A DNA stretch of 64,000 nt from Nymphaea colorata (GCF_008831285.2 NC_045138.2:16897934-16961933); one strand, 5' to 3'. Counted from the first letter of the stretch, positions 33,766 to 46,964 are shown. Numbers and translations: made by a program. The notes: a model not told the origin generated them from the letters alone.

Positions 33766-35480
33766 ACCATTAATGTCTTTCATGTGAAGATCTTGGCTTG
33801 TTCTTAATAAGGTGGCCTGCATGTAAGGCTCTTATGCAATAACATATGTACTTGTCATTCATAAATAAATAAATATGTCATAGTTTAAGTATTCCTGGGG
33901 ATCTTCTGGTCGCTAGTAATGGCTCATGGCAGGTATTACATATACAATGAATGTGTAAGTTTTCCTTTTTTTCTTGAAAAAGCTGAAAAAAACGTGAACC
34001 TAACGCTTCCGGCGAGGACCTGTCGGTGCCACAGCCTATTAATCACAACCATGTAACAGAAGTCACCATGAACCATTTGATTTTCATGAATTGGAGAAAA
34101 ATAATCATGCAAATGAAGCACGATGTTCAAACAAGAACCACTCTTCTTATACCAAATTTTCATCCCATTAACTAGTTAGGTTAATCAAGTACTTAATGAG
34201 TAGGTGAATATGTTGCACTGATAAGTAGGACTTCCATAAAATTGCATTAACATCTAAGTTCATTGTTTTACCCAATAATCTTAGCTTCCCATAGGCACAA
34301 AAACATTCTACGCTCGTTAGAAGAAAATGTTTTCATGTGCTTAGATTGTAACTGATTGTTATTGTTGATAAATCAGCTCTAAGAGGTCGTTTGGTAAATA
34401 AAATACTTTGTATTTTGAGTATGTTATAAATCTATTCTAAAAATTAGAGCAGATTCATTGTGTTATATGAATTTGTTTCAATCTTTGAGGTAGATTCATA
34501 AATTATGAAACACTCACATAATGTTCCAACTACCAAACAAACCTTTATGAAATGTTTGGAACAAGTAACAGCATATTACCGTTCCAAGCATCTATCTTAA
34601 AAAGTGGAGTAAATTTGTGAAATATTTTTTACAGTTTTTAATGAAATCTAACAAATTTCTTAAATTAGATGAATGAGACAACATAACTGTTAATGCTTCC
34701 AAATAGCCCCTAAGGAATGCCAAGTATTTAACACACACCTGCCAAGACCATAATTTTCTTCCTCGATTTATTTGTATCAAGTGCTCCGTCAAAATCAGTA
34801 ATCCCACTCTGCTAGAGTTGCTTCCATTGTAGAATTTGATGCTGCCACTATGATTTGCTAATTAAAAATGAAGTGTCACACATTTCAGTTTAATTTTAAA
34901 GAATCGAATTTCCTAACTCTTCATTAGAACCATGTCATCCAGTAACCAAAAATATGATGATTTATCTTGTAAAAATTCTTGCCATTTTTTTAGTTCAGAA
35001 TTAATACTATCATCATGTTTTTAATTATGAAGAACAAACCCCACAAGGAGAACCTTGACAAAACTCCGAAGAAAAACCAAAAGAGATCAACGAAGATGCT
35101 AAAGCACCCAGACCTGTGAGCAAAACAAAACCAATCAAACAAAAAACACCTTAAAGGGGCACAGCTGTTGGAATGAGGTTATCTTCTTACCCACGGCTGT
35201 TGAATGAGGTTATGTGTGTGTATGTGTGTGTGTGAACTGGTGTAAAAAAATCACAAGGGACATTCATTTGCTTTCAGATGAATACAAATCATTATATTAT
35301 ATATGTTTGAATTGAGGGCTGAGATGAAAGGCTCTGGTTTTATACACAAACACTTTCAAGAATTTGGTGGATATGCTGTCAGCTCTTATCTAAATGTTTG
35401 AATTGGGGGGCCGCATAACATAAATGAATTGGAAGCTTTGACCTGTGTGAACATATTCAAAAAAGAAAAAGCTGCACGGA
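33766..35480. other. Copy 6 3' UTR and intergenic sequence; repeat 34015-34360
   Basis: 34015-34360 is a diverged copy of 38385-38740 (CAAGAACCACTCTTCTTAT; CATAAAATTGCATTAACATC). A MITE lies at 34383-34710. The remainder is AT-rich with no gene seen. Confidence 0.55.
34383..34710. mobile_element. Tourist-like MITE with TAA target duplication
   Basis: 328 bp. Ends GAGGTCGTTTGGTA and, in reverse complement, GGGGCTATTTGGAA. TAA occurs at 34380-34382 and 34711-34713. No coding capacity. Ends are imperfect, so confidence is moderate. Confidence 0.55.
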
Positions 35481-35549
35481 AAGGACCTGAAGGATTCAAC
35501 TCTCTCTTTCTGTGATCTCTCGAAGATTCAAGAATGGGGGCGTACGTAC

Positions 35550-35611
35550 GGTCAAATTCCGGCAAGGCGGGAGAGCTTACCACCGCCGACGCAGCCCTTG
35601 AGCTATAAATC
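35550..35611 (+). promoter_or_regulatory. Core promoter of inhibitor copy 7
   Basis: GGTCAA at 35550-35555 within CGTACGTACGGTCAAATTCC, and TATAAATC at 35604-35611, about 108 bp before the ATG. Confidence 0.62.
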
Positions 35612-35718
35612 TACCAACCCACCTCTCCAATGCATGCATACCCTCTAGTTGAATCCCCCAACTCCATTCCTAGGTGTATAGCCATAGTTGAATCAGACCC
35701 ACACAGAAAGGAAGAGAG

Positions 35719-35832
35719 ATGGCAACAACAATTCAAGGGACGGTGAGGCCATCATGTGCCCAGTTCATGGGGGTTGCCCTACTCTTCTTCTTCCTCCTTT
35801 CTGCCTCCTCCATGGCCCAAGACTGCAAAGGT

Positions 35833-35875
<43 letters not shown>

Positions 35876-36218
35876 GAATCCTATTCCTGATCTCTGTCAC
35901 CGTACATTTCGTGCTTTTGTTGGCATGCATGATTTGTTCGCTTTCCCTTTTCTTTCGTTGGAGAGGGACGAGAACTCTGTGTTATATTTATTTATTTATT
36001 TATATGTATATACGTGTGCAGGGAAGAGCTCATGGCCGGAACTGGTGGGCATGCAGGGACAGGTCGCTCCCCCGATCATCCAAGCAGAGAATCCTGATGT
36101 GAAGGAAGTTGACATTGTGAAAGAAGGAACCTTCGTTATTACGGACTTCCGCTGCGACCGTGTTCGTGTCTGGATTAAACCGAATGGCACCATTTACGAG
36201 GCCCCCACCATTGGCTAG
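35719..36218 (+). CDS. Potato type I serine protease inhibitor, copy 7 (exons 35719-35830, 36022-36218)
   Basis: 102-aa PF00280 inhibitor. Exon 1 encodes a signal peptide ending SSMAQDCKG. Exon 2 runs KSSWPELVGMQGQVAPPIIQ to EAPTIG. Junction AAAG|GTATAT...TGTGCAG|GGAAG, phase 1, with the shortest intron of the array (191 bp). A CT tract occupies 35838-35871. The loop is VITDFRCDRV: Thr at P1, Asp at P1'. Closest to copies 5 and 6, with which it shares KEGT and RVRVW. Confidence 0.94.
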
Positions 36219-36687
36219 ACAATTAATGTCTTTCATGCAAAGATTTCTGCTTATTCCTAATAAGTTCGCCTGCATGCAAGGCTTTTATGTAATGACATAT
36301 ACATTTGCTGTTCATAAATAAATAAATAAGCCTCGGTTTCCGGCCCGCTTGCAGATTGTCATGTGCATGTAAAATTAATTTCGACTTGCTATCTATCAGC
36401 CTAGCTTCTTTGTAATATTTGATTTGACATTTGAGCTTTTCTTTGTACACGTGAACTTTGTCTTAAATCTTCATAATTTTCTCTCATATCTTCACCAACA
36501 TTGGCATGTCCATGCATTAATTCTGTAGCTATACTCACATGGTTACTATCATCATGTGCGTATATGCAACATATCTATACATGCAAGCGTAAGGAACTTA
36601 CTACTGACGATCCACTGAGGCATTTGGCTCAATCTCCCAAAGTTAATGCAGCTATATGTTCTCTCTTGGTGTGCTCGTTTCCCGCAG

Positions 36688-36826
36688 AGAAGAGTTCATG
36701 GCCCTGAACTGGTGGACCTGATGTATGGTCATATCGCTCCCCCCATAAGCAAAGCGCAGTATCCTTATGTGAAGAAAGTTCCCATCCTGAAAGAAGGCTT
36801 AGATGAGGGCCCCAACCATTGGCTAG
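36688..36826 (+). pseudogene. Broken potato type I inhibitor exon 2, copy 8
   Basis: An acceptor-like CCCGCAG at 36681-36687 leads into sequence matching exon 2 of copy 7. An added base near TGGCCCTGAACTGG shifts the frame, and about 60 bp covering the reactive loop (between AAAGAAGGC and CCCCAACCATTGGCTAG) are missing. No exon 1 or promoter block was found upstream. It cannot make an inhibitor. Confidence 0.85.
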
Positions 36827-39704
36827 ACCAATGCCTGTCATGCCAAATCTCTGCTTACGCCTTACTCTTAATAAATTGAGCTCGATATAAGGCTTTAACG
36901 TGGTGGTGGTTAACAAATAAAGTTATACACTGGCCTTCATGCCATGATTATGTTTTACTTCTGTATTCTTATTATTAATGGCTCATAGAAATCCCCTTTA
37001 TCTTTCTGGGGTATGTTTCTTCATAAAAGGAACAGCACATCTTGAATATATACAATGAAAACTTGTATAGATGGACCTCGACTCTCGAATTATGATCAAA
37101 TGGTTCACAAATAAAATGTACTTTGAAGTAACTTATTAGATTGGTAACTTCTTTACAACAAATCTGTTAGATTGGTATGCAGGTTTATTCAAGGACTTGT
37201 AACTTCAGGAACAAGCAAATTAGAGGTAGTCAATGGACACTCTTGGCTTGTGAAGGAGTGCAGATATAATTGCAGTCGGTTGGTCCTAGCAGGCAGCTCC
37301 TAGAAGAAGTGCACATAACCAAAGAAGTGAAGTGAGAATATCCTTTGGATTATAACTTTCAACAGAGTATAAATATGCTCCTAACAGATTTGTCAATGTA
37401 CTGATGATGGTAAACTGAAAAGAAACAAATGGCTCCCGTAATATTTCACATTACTGAGCAAAAGCACCATACAGCTGATCTGCACTCCAAAGGAGGCGTC
37501 CGTCCATGAGTTTGGGCAACAAGAAATATCTTAAACATCCAAATATCTTTCAGAGGCATGATGTCAGAAGGTCATGAATGCATAATAGACAGGTGCATCA
37601 AAAGCAAAGATAAACCATTAACTGTTACATCTAACAATTATACATAAATAAAGGGCCACTTGGACTACACTCTCGTCAGTACATGAAAATCAATGATTAA
37701 TAATCAGGGAAAAGCTTACACTGTTTACAATTCGAGCACTCTTGGGGACAATATCAGAAGACAAACTCTTAACAAATTCCTAGTGACAAGTGCATAACCA
37801 AGCAGACACATCCAAAGCCAAAAAAACAAGAGGATGCTGTGGTCAGATTGTGTATATACACACACTGTTACAGGCGAGCAACCAAAGCTTCATTTTTGTT
37901 GATGTATTTGCTGATATGGGCGGTAAAACTTGAATTTCATCAAGTCCATTGGTCTTGGATATTTCACCTTCCACGGTATGATTCTCTACCTGCACAAACA
38001 GTAGATCCCGAGTAAACATAATGGGAACTTTTCCAATGATTAACAGTGCATGTTCAAAGACCAACCATGCACATTTATCCTCTGCCCCAGTCAAGAATAA
38101 CCATCAACCAGTAGGCCCATGGTGTGTACAAAGATGTACATGAAGTTCTTATCAGTCCTGGACTTATTACAGCCTCACTTGACTCCAGGTGCGGATGCAC
38201 CATTTTCAAAAAAACATAAGTGTAAGTTTGGCAAGGATGTGCATGCGCATGTACATGTGGGTGTGTCTACAGAAGCTTGTATAGACAGAAGCTTGTATGT
38301 AGACGTAAATATTCATTTGAGCTAGAGCAAAAAGCATAATAACTGTCACACTACCCATGCCTCGCCTGCACCCAGTACACAATCAACTTGGGTGCAACAG
38401 CCTATTAGCCACACCCATGCGGCAGAGGTCACAGCAACCATGAATCATCTAATTGGCATGAAATTGGAGAAGAAATAATTCTGCAAACCAAGCATGATGT
38501 TCAAACAAGAACCACTCTTCTTATTCCAATTTTCCCTCCCATTACTAACTTAATCAAGTACTTAAATGAGTGGGTTTAGATGTTGCACTGATAGGTAGGA
38601 ATTCCATAAAATTGCATTAACATCTGTGTTCATTGCCTTAGCCTCCACAAAGAATAAGTAGCAACAGGCACAAAAACAACAATCCTGCATCATTCTGTGC
38701 TCATTAGAAGAAAATGCTCGCATGTGCCTAGATTGGTCAAAACATTATTGAAATGCAGGAATCTGGAGTTGTTACTTTTCTTGTCCTTCATTTCTCTTTT
38801 CGCTTTTTTGTATTTTAAGGGATCTATGCTAAACCTATTGATGGGAGGGGTGAATTCACATCCCTAATTACAAAGTTCCGTCACCCTTCAACCACACTAC
38901 TAATGTCCTGTTTTCCTTCCCAAGAAAATGCACTCAAGTGACAGTTCAGTACCAAGGCCATGTCAGTTCAGAAAGACAAAAAGAGCTTCTAACATTTCCA
39001 ATCTAAGTTGCAGATATTCGCAAGTAGAGATATGCTACAATAGCATGGTTATCACTCAAAAAAACTAAAAAAGAACATAGATTAGTGAATTAGATTAAGA
39101 ATAATGACAAAGGTTATCTAACTCTGAGGCAAGATCCACCTACAAAACCTATTCAGGTTGAATTTATGCAGAATGTAGACAAGGAATTTCTCCACCCAAC
39201 AAATACTCATATTAGCAAACCCAACCGATAGACAAAGCATGTTAACAACATTTAGTTCGACACACACACAAACACAGCTGTATCCCCAGATATGCAGGGA
39301 CAACCATGTGATGTGGACTGTAAGTATCTAACAAGTTAACAGTGTCATTCAATTAATAATACTTAAGTCACTGATTATCTTGAATTAGTTCAGATATGGA
39401 AGGCATGAAAAATAAAATAACATCCAGATAGCACAATAAATAATACTAGACACACCTGAACTAGCTGCACAACCATCTTCCATGGAGATTATAAAACCTT
39501 ATAAAATTTGAAAAAGAAATAAAAATAGAGAAACACATAAGATGCTTGCAAGAAGATATCACTCCAAGAGGAAGCAGTTACATGCTTCTGCAGAAGCAGC
39601 TACTTACAAAGTCTCAAATACAAAAACACGGTGTGGCTATTCTCCAACAAAAGTATGAATTTCTCCATGCACTTACTCTGAGTCGACATGATCACCACCC
39701 ATAA
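36827..39704. other. Intergenic and 3' region of the myosin-binding gene; possible extra exon 37845-37990
   Basis: On the - strand TTTGTGCAG at about 37990 is followed by an open stretch reading VENHTVEGEISKTNGLDEIQ, ending near 37845. It could be an alternative last exon of the gene at 39705 or part of its 3' UTR. 38385-38740 repeats 34015-34360. Confidence 0.35.
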
Positions 39705-42700
39705 TCAAGAACAGCATGTTCCTGCTGCTCCGCTCCACACTCTCCTCATTTCTCTCAGATGATGTGCTATTTCCTGGACAAGCTTCAATCCTTCACTTCC
39801 ACTGCTTAGGGAATTAAGTGTGTGTTCTAAAAAATCTTTGTCTGCCTCGAGTGCCACTAACCTCTCATTTAAGTGCAGAATTTCATTTTCAATAGTAGAC
39901 AAGTAATTTCCTCTGTAGTTCTCCAGACTAGGATCACAATTCACAAGTGAATGATCACTAACAGTAAATCCATTTGTGCCATGTGAACCTTCAGATGTGC
40001 CTCTTTCTGAAAATCTGTCAGGAATTGGAAAATCCTCCTCTGTTTTAATGTTGCATCTTTGTGCCACTTCTCCTTGTTCTGTAGCTCTAACATCAGTCTG
40101 AGTAAGTCTCTTCTCCAACTTTTTCAGACAACTTGAAATGTAACCTCGTTCATCTTCAAGATCAAGCAAATATTCCTTTTCAATATTTTTTTCTCTGCCA
40201 TTCATATCATTAACGATCTTACCTAGATCTTTTTCAAGGTTTTGCAATGACAAGTTTTTGTGATTAAGTGCTTGATCATAAGAAAATTTTCTCCCTTCAA
40301 AGTTCTCGACATTATCGTGTTGCCATAAAGGTAAACCTCCAACCATTTTATCAGGACAAGTTGCATTCTCAGATTTCTGATCCAACATAGGTTCATCTTG
40401 GAATCTTTTCCTGAAGGATTCTAGCTCCATCTCCAAGTCTTGTATTTCTTTCTCTCTTTCTGCAAGAAGCTCACTTGCTTTTTGCAGAGCTTCTTGGTCG
40501 TACTCTGATTGTTCTTCCATCAATCTAAGGTACTGTAAAGCTTCCATGTGCAACGATGCCTTCTCCTCCTGTAGCCTAGTAATCATGGCCATTGCTTGGT
40601 TTGCAGAAATAGCTGCAGCATTTCTTTCCTCTTCAAGCTCCTTATACAATGCATACATGGCTTTCCTATCATATTCAACTTGGCGTTTCAGACGATCGAC
40701 TGCACTTTCTCCTTCAATTTCACTCACAATACTCCCATCCAATGAGTCCACACCTGATTCATATCTCTCTATCGAGAGTTTTTTGTGAAGAGCCTGCAGT
40801 GATATGGGTGTGGATGCATCAGGGACTTTGAGATCACCACTACCAAGTTGAATTTTGGGGCTCATAGCTATGTCACTCATTCCTCTTAAAGATGAAATCT
40901 GTGATATCAGTGATTTCAGGTCTTCAGGAACTTTGCTGGGCTCTTTACCACCATTATCCACAAGTGACTCGCTTGGGTTACCTCCTTTACTACCCACAGC
41001 CAGCTTGTATGCATCATTTAAATCCAGAGAACCAGACATAAGAAGACTAGGGTCATCAGTAGTCAAGGAACTAGGTCTAAGCAATTTCAATCTAGATAAG
41101 CCTTCAGGTCTGGTCATTCCTAGGAGCTCAGATGCAGAATCTGAGGGCATTTCAGATTGATAGTTATCTGTTACAGCGGCCTCAGCATCACCTGCAACAT
41201 GAAATCAGTGACATTAAAAAGTTAGAGACTTTGCATTCAAGAGGTAAGAACAGAAGACTTCGAACTTACATTTTGATGTAAATACTTCTGCAAGAGATTC
41301 TGTGGGCTTCTCTGATGAGGCAGCAGTAGACAGTGTGGATGACTTGGAGATACTAGAAGAACAAGCTCCTCCTGAGACGTGGTCATCAACCTTAACTGAA
41401 GAAGGAACTGTTTGTGGCACAAAAGTGTCACATGCTGGGGTTACATAACCTGCTTCTGAAAGAACTTTCAAAGCCTTACCTGATGATGAAGCTGCACGTG
41501 GCGTGAAAAATTCAGGTACTGTGGAAGGAAATGTTGTTCCTGATAGAAATTCTGCACCCTTGTTTGATGATGGAAATGCACGAGGAGTGAAAAATTCAGG
41601 CCTTGCAGAAGAAAATAATGATCCCGACAGACCTTCCAGACTCTTCCGTGATGATGGAACTGCACGTGGGGTGAAAAATATGTCAAGCATAGGACGAGCA
41701 GTTTCAGAAGACTCTTTTACAGTCTTGTCTGAAGCAATTTGTGTGACATTCTCAAGAAGAGATGGGAATGTTGATTCTGTGAATCTCTTTGTGGGCTTGT
41801 TTAATGATGGAACTGCACGTGGGGTGAAAAATTCCATTACTGCAGGGTGGAGTGGTTCTGAGGTCTGCCAATTCAGCTCTTCTAGCCCATATCCTGATGT
41901 CCTAGAAGGTGCCGAGGTGGACCCATTTCCACTTTGATATAGTTCTGTAACATTTTCCTGTTTCTTGTCAGTGTCTCCAGCTGCAACAGCAGGGAAGCCA
42001 TTTGTGAGCGAGTGGCCACAAGTCATACATCTTGGTTGCTCATCAGAAACGACAACTGAAGGAACAGATGTCATGGATGGACTGTCCAGCTTATGGAGGC
42101 TCAAACGGCCTGTTGCAACTGCTGCAGCTAAGTTTGCTTTTATGCTGTCAGGTTTTTCCAAAGAAGAGGAAATTGGATCCTTGTTGTAGGCAAAAGTCCT
42201 TTGAATAGCAGAATGTGCATCATCCTCATCTGACAGTGGAACTTCAGACTCAGAATCAGAAGTGATCTTGAGCTCAGAGTAACCAATATGATCCAGCGGA
42301 TCCTGACTACGCTTACCTATAGAGAAGGTCTGCGAGGAACCAGATGATCTTGCTATTTTCTTATTCAGGAAATCATGGTGCTCACAAGTTATGGAACAAG
42401 AAGAAGAACCTTCAAGCATTCCAGCCTTGTTAACAATCAAACTAGCATTGAATAATCTAGTTGACTTCAGATTGCTTACTATTGGTACACCACAACATAT
42501 GCAGCATTTCATGTCATTCAAATCTGATTCAGGAGCTTGTCTTGAAGTATCATCTGGTGGTTTCTTAACATGGATATCAGTCTCATGATTCGAGCGAATA
42601 TGCAATTGCTTGTCAAGATGGAAACTGTGGTCATCTCCAGCAACACATTCAAAATCAGTTCCCAGTTTCCCAACCAACAACCTATATGTTTCTGGGTTTG

Positions 42701-43055
42701 TTTTCTTCTCTGTCGCAAAAGAAACAAGACATTCCTCGCACATCCTATGAACGTCTGAAAGCTTCATGTGAATTTGACAATACGCCAATGAGGAGATTTC
42801 CAGCTTATGGGCATGACATATCAATTCTCTGTAGAAATCAGGTGTCTTATTCCCTATCACGTGATCAAGCCTCGAACATAACAAACATGGTATCTCCAAC
42901 CCAAAGAAACTGGCAATTTTCGTTATGGCATAGGAAAGCAAAGCATTCAAAAACAATAGAAACATCACTAGCCACTCGGTTGCTGCATATACTAATGCAG
43001 AAGTTAGTCTACGACAATCTTCTCCTACTGTTATAGCGGACTTTCTGGTTGCCAT
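39705..43055 (-). CDS. Myosin-binding protein (DUF593/GTD-binding), MyoB-like (exons 43055-41270, 41191-39705)
   Basis: Membrane-anchored receptor for plant class XI myosins, in the family of Arabidopsis MyoB proteins and maize Floury1. The joined frame is 1090 aa. Exon 1 starts MATRKSAITVGEDC, with a hydrophobic anchor at residues 28-50 and a conserved Cys-rich patch (IPCLLCSRLDH; later CQIHMKLSDVHRMCEECL). A low-complexity middle has repeated FFTPRA(V/F/A)PSS motifs (about residues 403-525). Exon 2 carries the GTD-binding coiled-coil domain (residues 757-859, ESAVDRLKRQVEYDRKAMYA onward), followed by more coiled coil. The 78-bp intron has GTAAGT and TTGCAG ends and leaves the frame open. 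The ending (RRVWSGAAGTCCS) is not family-typical, so an alternative 3' exon is possible. By family role, it links vesicles to myosin for cytoplasmic streaming. Confidence 0.92.
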
Positions 43056-44100
43056 GTTTATTGGAATTCAGACAGCTGGATGAGGATCTGCACCTGACAA
43101 ATATATAAAATCTTTGCCCTTCTCTCAGAGAAGGTAACTACGATCATAAAGTAGAACTCCTCAATTGGGACGCAAGCTCATAACACCTGGCAGAAACACA
43201 AACCCAATTTATATGTTACAACAACTCTCTAAGTCGAAATATTCAAAGAAAACAAAATCCTGGATACCACAAAAAATCGAGCAGATACTGATCGTGGTTC
43301 CTTCAGAAAAACAAATGACAGCTGGAAATTTATTGTTGAAAATTACATGAATTGTGATTTTGAAACCTGAAAAAGATCCAATATCTTGTATATGCACAAG
43401 ATGCTGGAAAGTTAAACAACCAAAATTAGAAATAAGCAATGGATTAATCATAATCCCCAAGGTCAAAATTCAAATAAAAAACAAAATCGCAATGAATGCA
43501 TCTAAAGATAAAAATCTGAATCTCGAAATCAACAATTATGGCAGAAATAAATACCATCAAATCGGAAACAATAGAAGACACAATCGAACCCAACTTACCA
43601 AGGAATTAGCGCAACAAACACGCTGCCCACGTCAGAAATCTGAAGGTGACCTGATTCCGGAATGAAACAATACCAGTGACAAAGCAGGGCAACCCAAATC
43701 GAAATTCTAACACCTGATCTAGATGGGTACAATTGCAGATATCAGAGACTTCGTTTCTGTCCCTCCGAGGACTCCAAGTTCATAGAAGTTCACAAAAAGG
43801 AAGGACGGGCAGGAGGAGGAAATGACAAATTTCACAATTGGATCATAACAAAGACAAAACTGCTTCCTATAAGATCAGGAACATGGATTGGTAAAAGAGA
43901 AAAACGACGAGAAAAACCGAAAGGTATAAAGAGGGGAGGCAGAAAAGAAGAAAAAGAACAAGGAATGACCTCCCCTCTTGAAAACGATGGACGAACGGGA
44001 CAAGTGGACACTTAGAAGGTTCCAAGATGAACAGGAGGGGCAATTCGGAGTTGGGTTTTTGCCTTTTTATATGGAATCCTCTCTGGCACCATGCTGTGAA
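43056..44100 (-). other. 5' leader of the myosin-binding gene with a probable intron (43094-43598)
   Basis: On the - strand a TTGTCAG acceptor precedes 43093, and a TTG|GTAAGTTG donor lies at 43599/43598, giving a 505-bp leader intron. Further upstream the sequence is purine-rich to about 43980. The transcription start is not identifiable. Confidence 0.4.
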
Positions 44101-44973
44101 TCAGGAGATCGAATGGAGATGTAGAAATTGTTATTCTGATATTAACAAAATTTTGCAAGCATTATATATCACATGATGATTTCTAATTAAATTTTTTCAA
44201 TAAGCTTTGTTCTTGTCGCAGAACATGCCGATCTGGTCACAGAAAAAGGACACAACGTATATTTACACAAAAGAAATTACTTATTTTTAGTCCTGAACAT
44301 AAATTTTATTTAAAGGTCTGTCCTCTACCTTTGATTCCAAAAACTCATCTCTCTAAAGTCGCTACTCGCTAATGTAAGCTGTAACTTCTCTAACAAATGC
44401 TCAATAAACGACTTCCCTTCAGCATTTATTAAACTCAACCTGCAAGCTTCAAAGCCCATGAGACGATCATCTTTTCCTTCTAAATCCAATTATTACTTTA
44501 TTAGTTTTTTAAAATTAATATGACAAAATTCCAATAAGTCGCCATCCCCAAAATAGCAGATTAAGACTCTGAAAATATTAAAAATGTGGGAATTTTTGCA
44601 GTGCTAAAGATAGAGAGCTGACTGAAATCTGAATAAAATTTTCTTTTTCTAAAAAAAGATCTTTAGAATAAAAAACAAACCTACCAACTGGCCAACCCCT
44701 TGGTGGGATCCCACTTTGCTTGTCATGAGGTGGTCTTAAGAATTCCAAACTGTCAACTGGTCTCCTTGCCCCCACCTGCCCACTGCAAGATATAGTCATC
44801 GGTGCAGTTTCTTGTGTCCAAAAGATACAGTTCCAAATCTAATTTCTACAATGAATCCATGATTTTTTGAATTGCTAATATGGATAACTGTATTGACTGA
44901 TGCATATGGGCGAAATACGGTTCAATTTAGATAAATTTAGTTGGATATAGTAACAAAAAATATAGATCCAATT
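44101..44973. other. Intergenic, no gene seen
   Basis: AT-rich sequence without a convincing open frame. Confidence 0.5.
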
Positions 44974-45157
44974 CAGTGGGGGAGCCACATGTGAGCTTGT
45001 GTGGGCAGTTGCCCACACGATCCCACAAAAACATTTCATTTTTCATGTTGATGGCGGCAACAATTTGGTTCTTTCTATATGTTGGTTGATGTCCTTAAGA
45101 ATCTGAGACTTTTTTAACTAAAGCCCCACAGCCTCAGAATTTCTGGCTTTCCCACTG
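44974..45157. mobile_element. hAT-like MITE with perfect 8-bp target duplication
   Basis: 184 bp. Left end CAGTGGGGGAGCCA; right end in reverse complement CAGTGGGAAAGCCA. ATCCAATT is repeated exactly at 44966-44973 and 45158-45165. Core TGTGGGCAGTTGCCCACAC is itself palindromic. 8-bp duplications are typical of hAT elements. Confidence 0.82.
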
Positions 45158-45659
45158 ATCCAATTACTAATCAAATTTGGATTTGTTATTCGGATTTGAC
45201 TTTGACTGCAATATCTGACTGCCTACTAACCCAACTACATATGTTAATCGGGTCTGAGTTCAGTTAGAAAAAATTAAGATCTGAAACTGGATCCGATTAA
45301 GTCGAGTTTGATAAAGGCTGGACCTTTAAACCATTTACTACATGACGTATCTACTTGTTTCCCATCTTTATTTTAACAGAAACAAAAACTCAAAATAATG
45401 AAAACCACTAAAAAAATATTTTCTCATTTTTTGGCATGTATATAAGGTAGCATTTGTCAGTGTTTTGATTATTATAAAATATTTTTTAATGAAAATAATA
45501 ATAAAAAAAAAGATAGAAACATGGTGATGATTGAATTTAAAAACTATACCTGTAATCATACCACAGTTTCTTGAACAAAATGTATAGTGTTCCTTCTATC
45601 AATTGTATTCTTATTGTCTTCTTATCGACAGCGGTAAAACAATATTAAACTAATTCTTC

Positions 45660-45948
45660 AAAGTAGATGACGCCAGTATCTGAATTTGAAATCTGATTTT
45701 ACAACATGAATCTGTTTTGTACATCTGAATTTTGAACCAACTATGATCAATTTTTAAAACGTAAGAGTATTTGGATATAGAATATTTATGAAAACTAAAT
45801 TCAATTCGGATCTGAATTTGATTGAATGTCATTTGTTAAATTGAAATCCGATCTAATTTTTTACTCTCATATTAAACTTTTTTCCTATCTAATTTTCTCA
45901 AAAAAGTTTCTTGGGGTGTACAATCCAAATTGAGTATATTGACATCCT
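45660..45948. mobile_element. MITE-like element, GGATGTCAATATA family
   Basis: Ends GTATATTGACATCCT at the right and contains the ATCTGAATT-type words of the family. Left boundary approximate. Confidence 0.45.
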
Positions 45949-46039
45949 CAACACAATTTTCCTCATCTGCATTTATAATTTGTATTTTCAATGAAATCAT
46001 CTAAAACACAACCAAAGATTTGACAGAAATCAAAATCGT

Positions 46040-46800
46040 ATTTAATTAATTTTTCATAATGTTAAATACATGTTCTTCGTGGGTTCGAAAGCCCTGGACG
46101 AGCAAGTGCCGTTGGACCATCGAGGGTTCCAGGCTGCCGAAGTTGCAGACCCGAAACCCACAATCCGAAGAGAGAGACAGAGAATTCAGAGGAAGTAAAA
46201 CAAGAACAAAACACCCACCACCATGGTGCTCAAGGCTGGAGAGAGAGAGAGAGAGAGACTCACCATTCTCACCTTTTCGACCGCCCGCCATGGCTGTTGA
46301 GCTTAAGGCTGGGCATCAGACTGGGTACTCGGCTCAATCGAAGCTATTGAGCCTTCTCGGCATCAAACCGGGTACCTGACCCGATCGGGCTTAGGTTGGG
46401 GTCCAAAAAGACCATATCAAGAGAGAGAGAGAGTCACCATTCTTAGGTTCTCTACTACTCGCCATGCCTATCGAGCATAAGGTTGGGCATCGGACCGAGT
46501 ACCCGGCTCAATGGGGCCCAAGTTCAAGCCCAAAAGAATCATATTGTACGGGCCCAGGTTGACCCAACAGGCTCGATTTGGCCCGACATGTGTTTTAGTA
46601 TTATTTTTATTTTAATAATGATATATATTTTATTACGATTAATTATATTTATGTATTACTTTATATTTAAAAATATATTTTTTTTCATTTTATCCAAGTC
46701 AAACTAGCCCCATGCTTGAGTTTCGTGTGTCGGGCTGGGCCCAAGCTCGATTTAGGGTGTCGGGCCGGGGCCGGGCTTGGGTTTTGGGCTTTATTTTTAC
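46040..46800. repeat. Dispersed repeat rich in GGGCCC-type words with an AT-rich core
   Basis: Words such as GGGCATCGGACCGAGTAC and GGCCCGACATGTG surround AT-rich sequence similar to 12240-12350. The CT/GA open frame at 46046 is not supported as a gene. Confidence 0.4.
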
Positions 46801-46910
46801 AACTTAATGACTCCCCTATGATCTCCTGGTAATCGACTTGATGATCTTCATTGAGCTTGGTGTGTGTCCGTGTGTGCGCGTGAGCATGTGCATATGCGTG
46901 TGTTTGTTTG

Positions 46911-46962
<52 letters not shown>

Positions 46963-46964
46963 AA

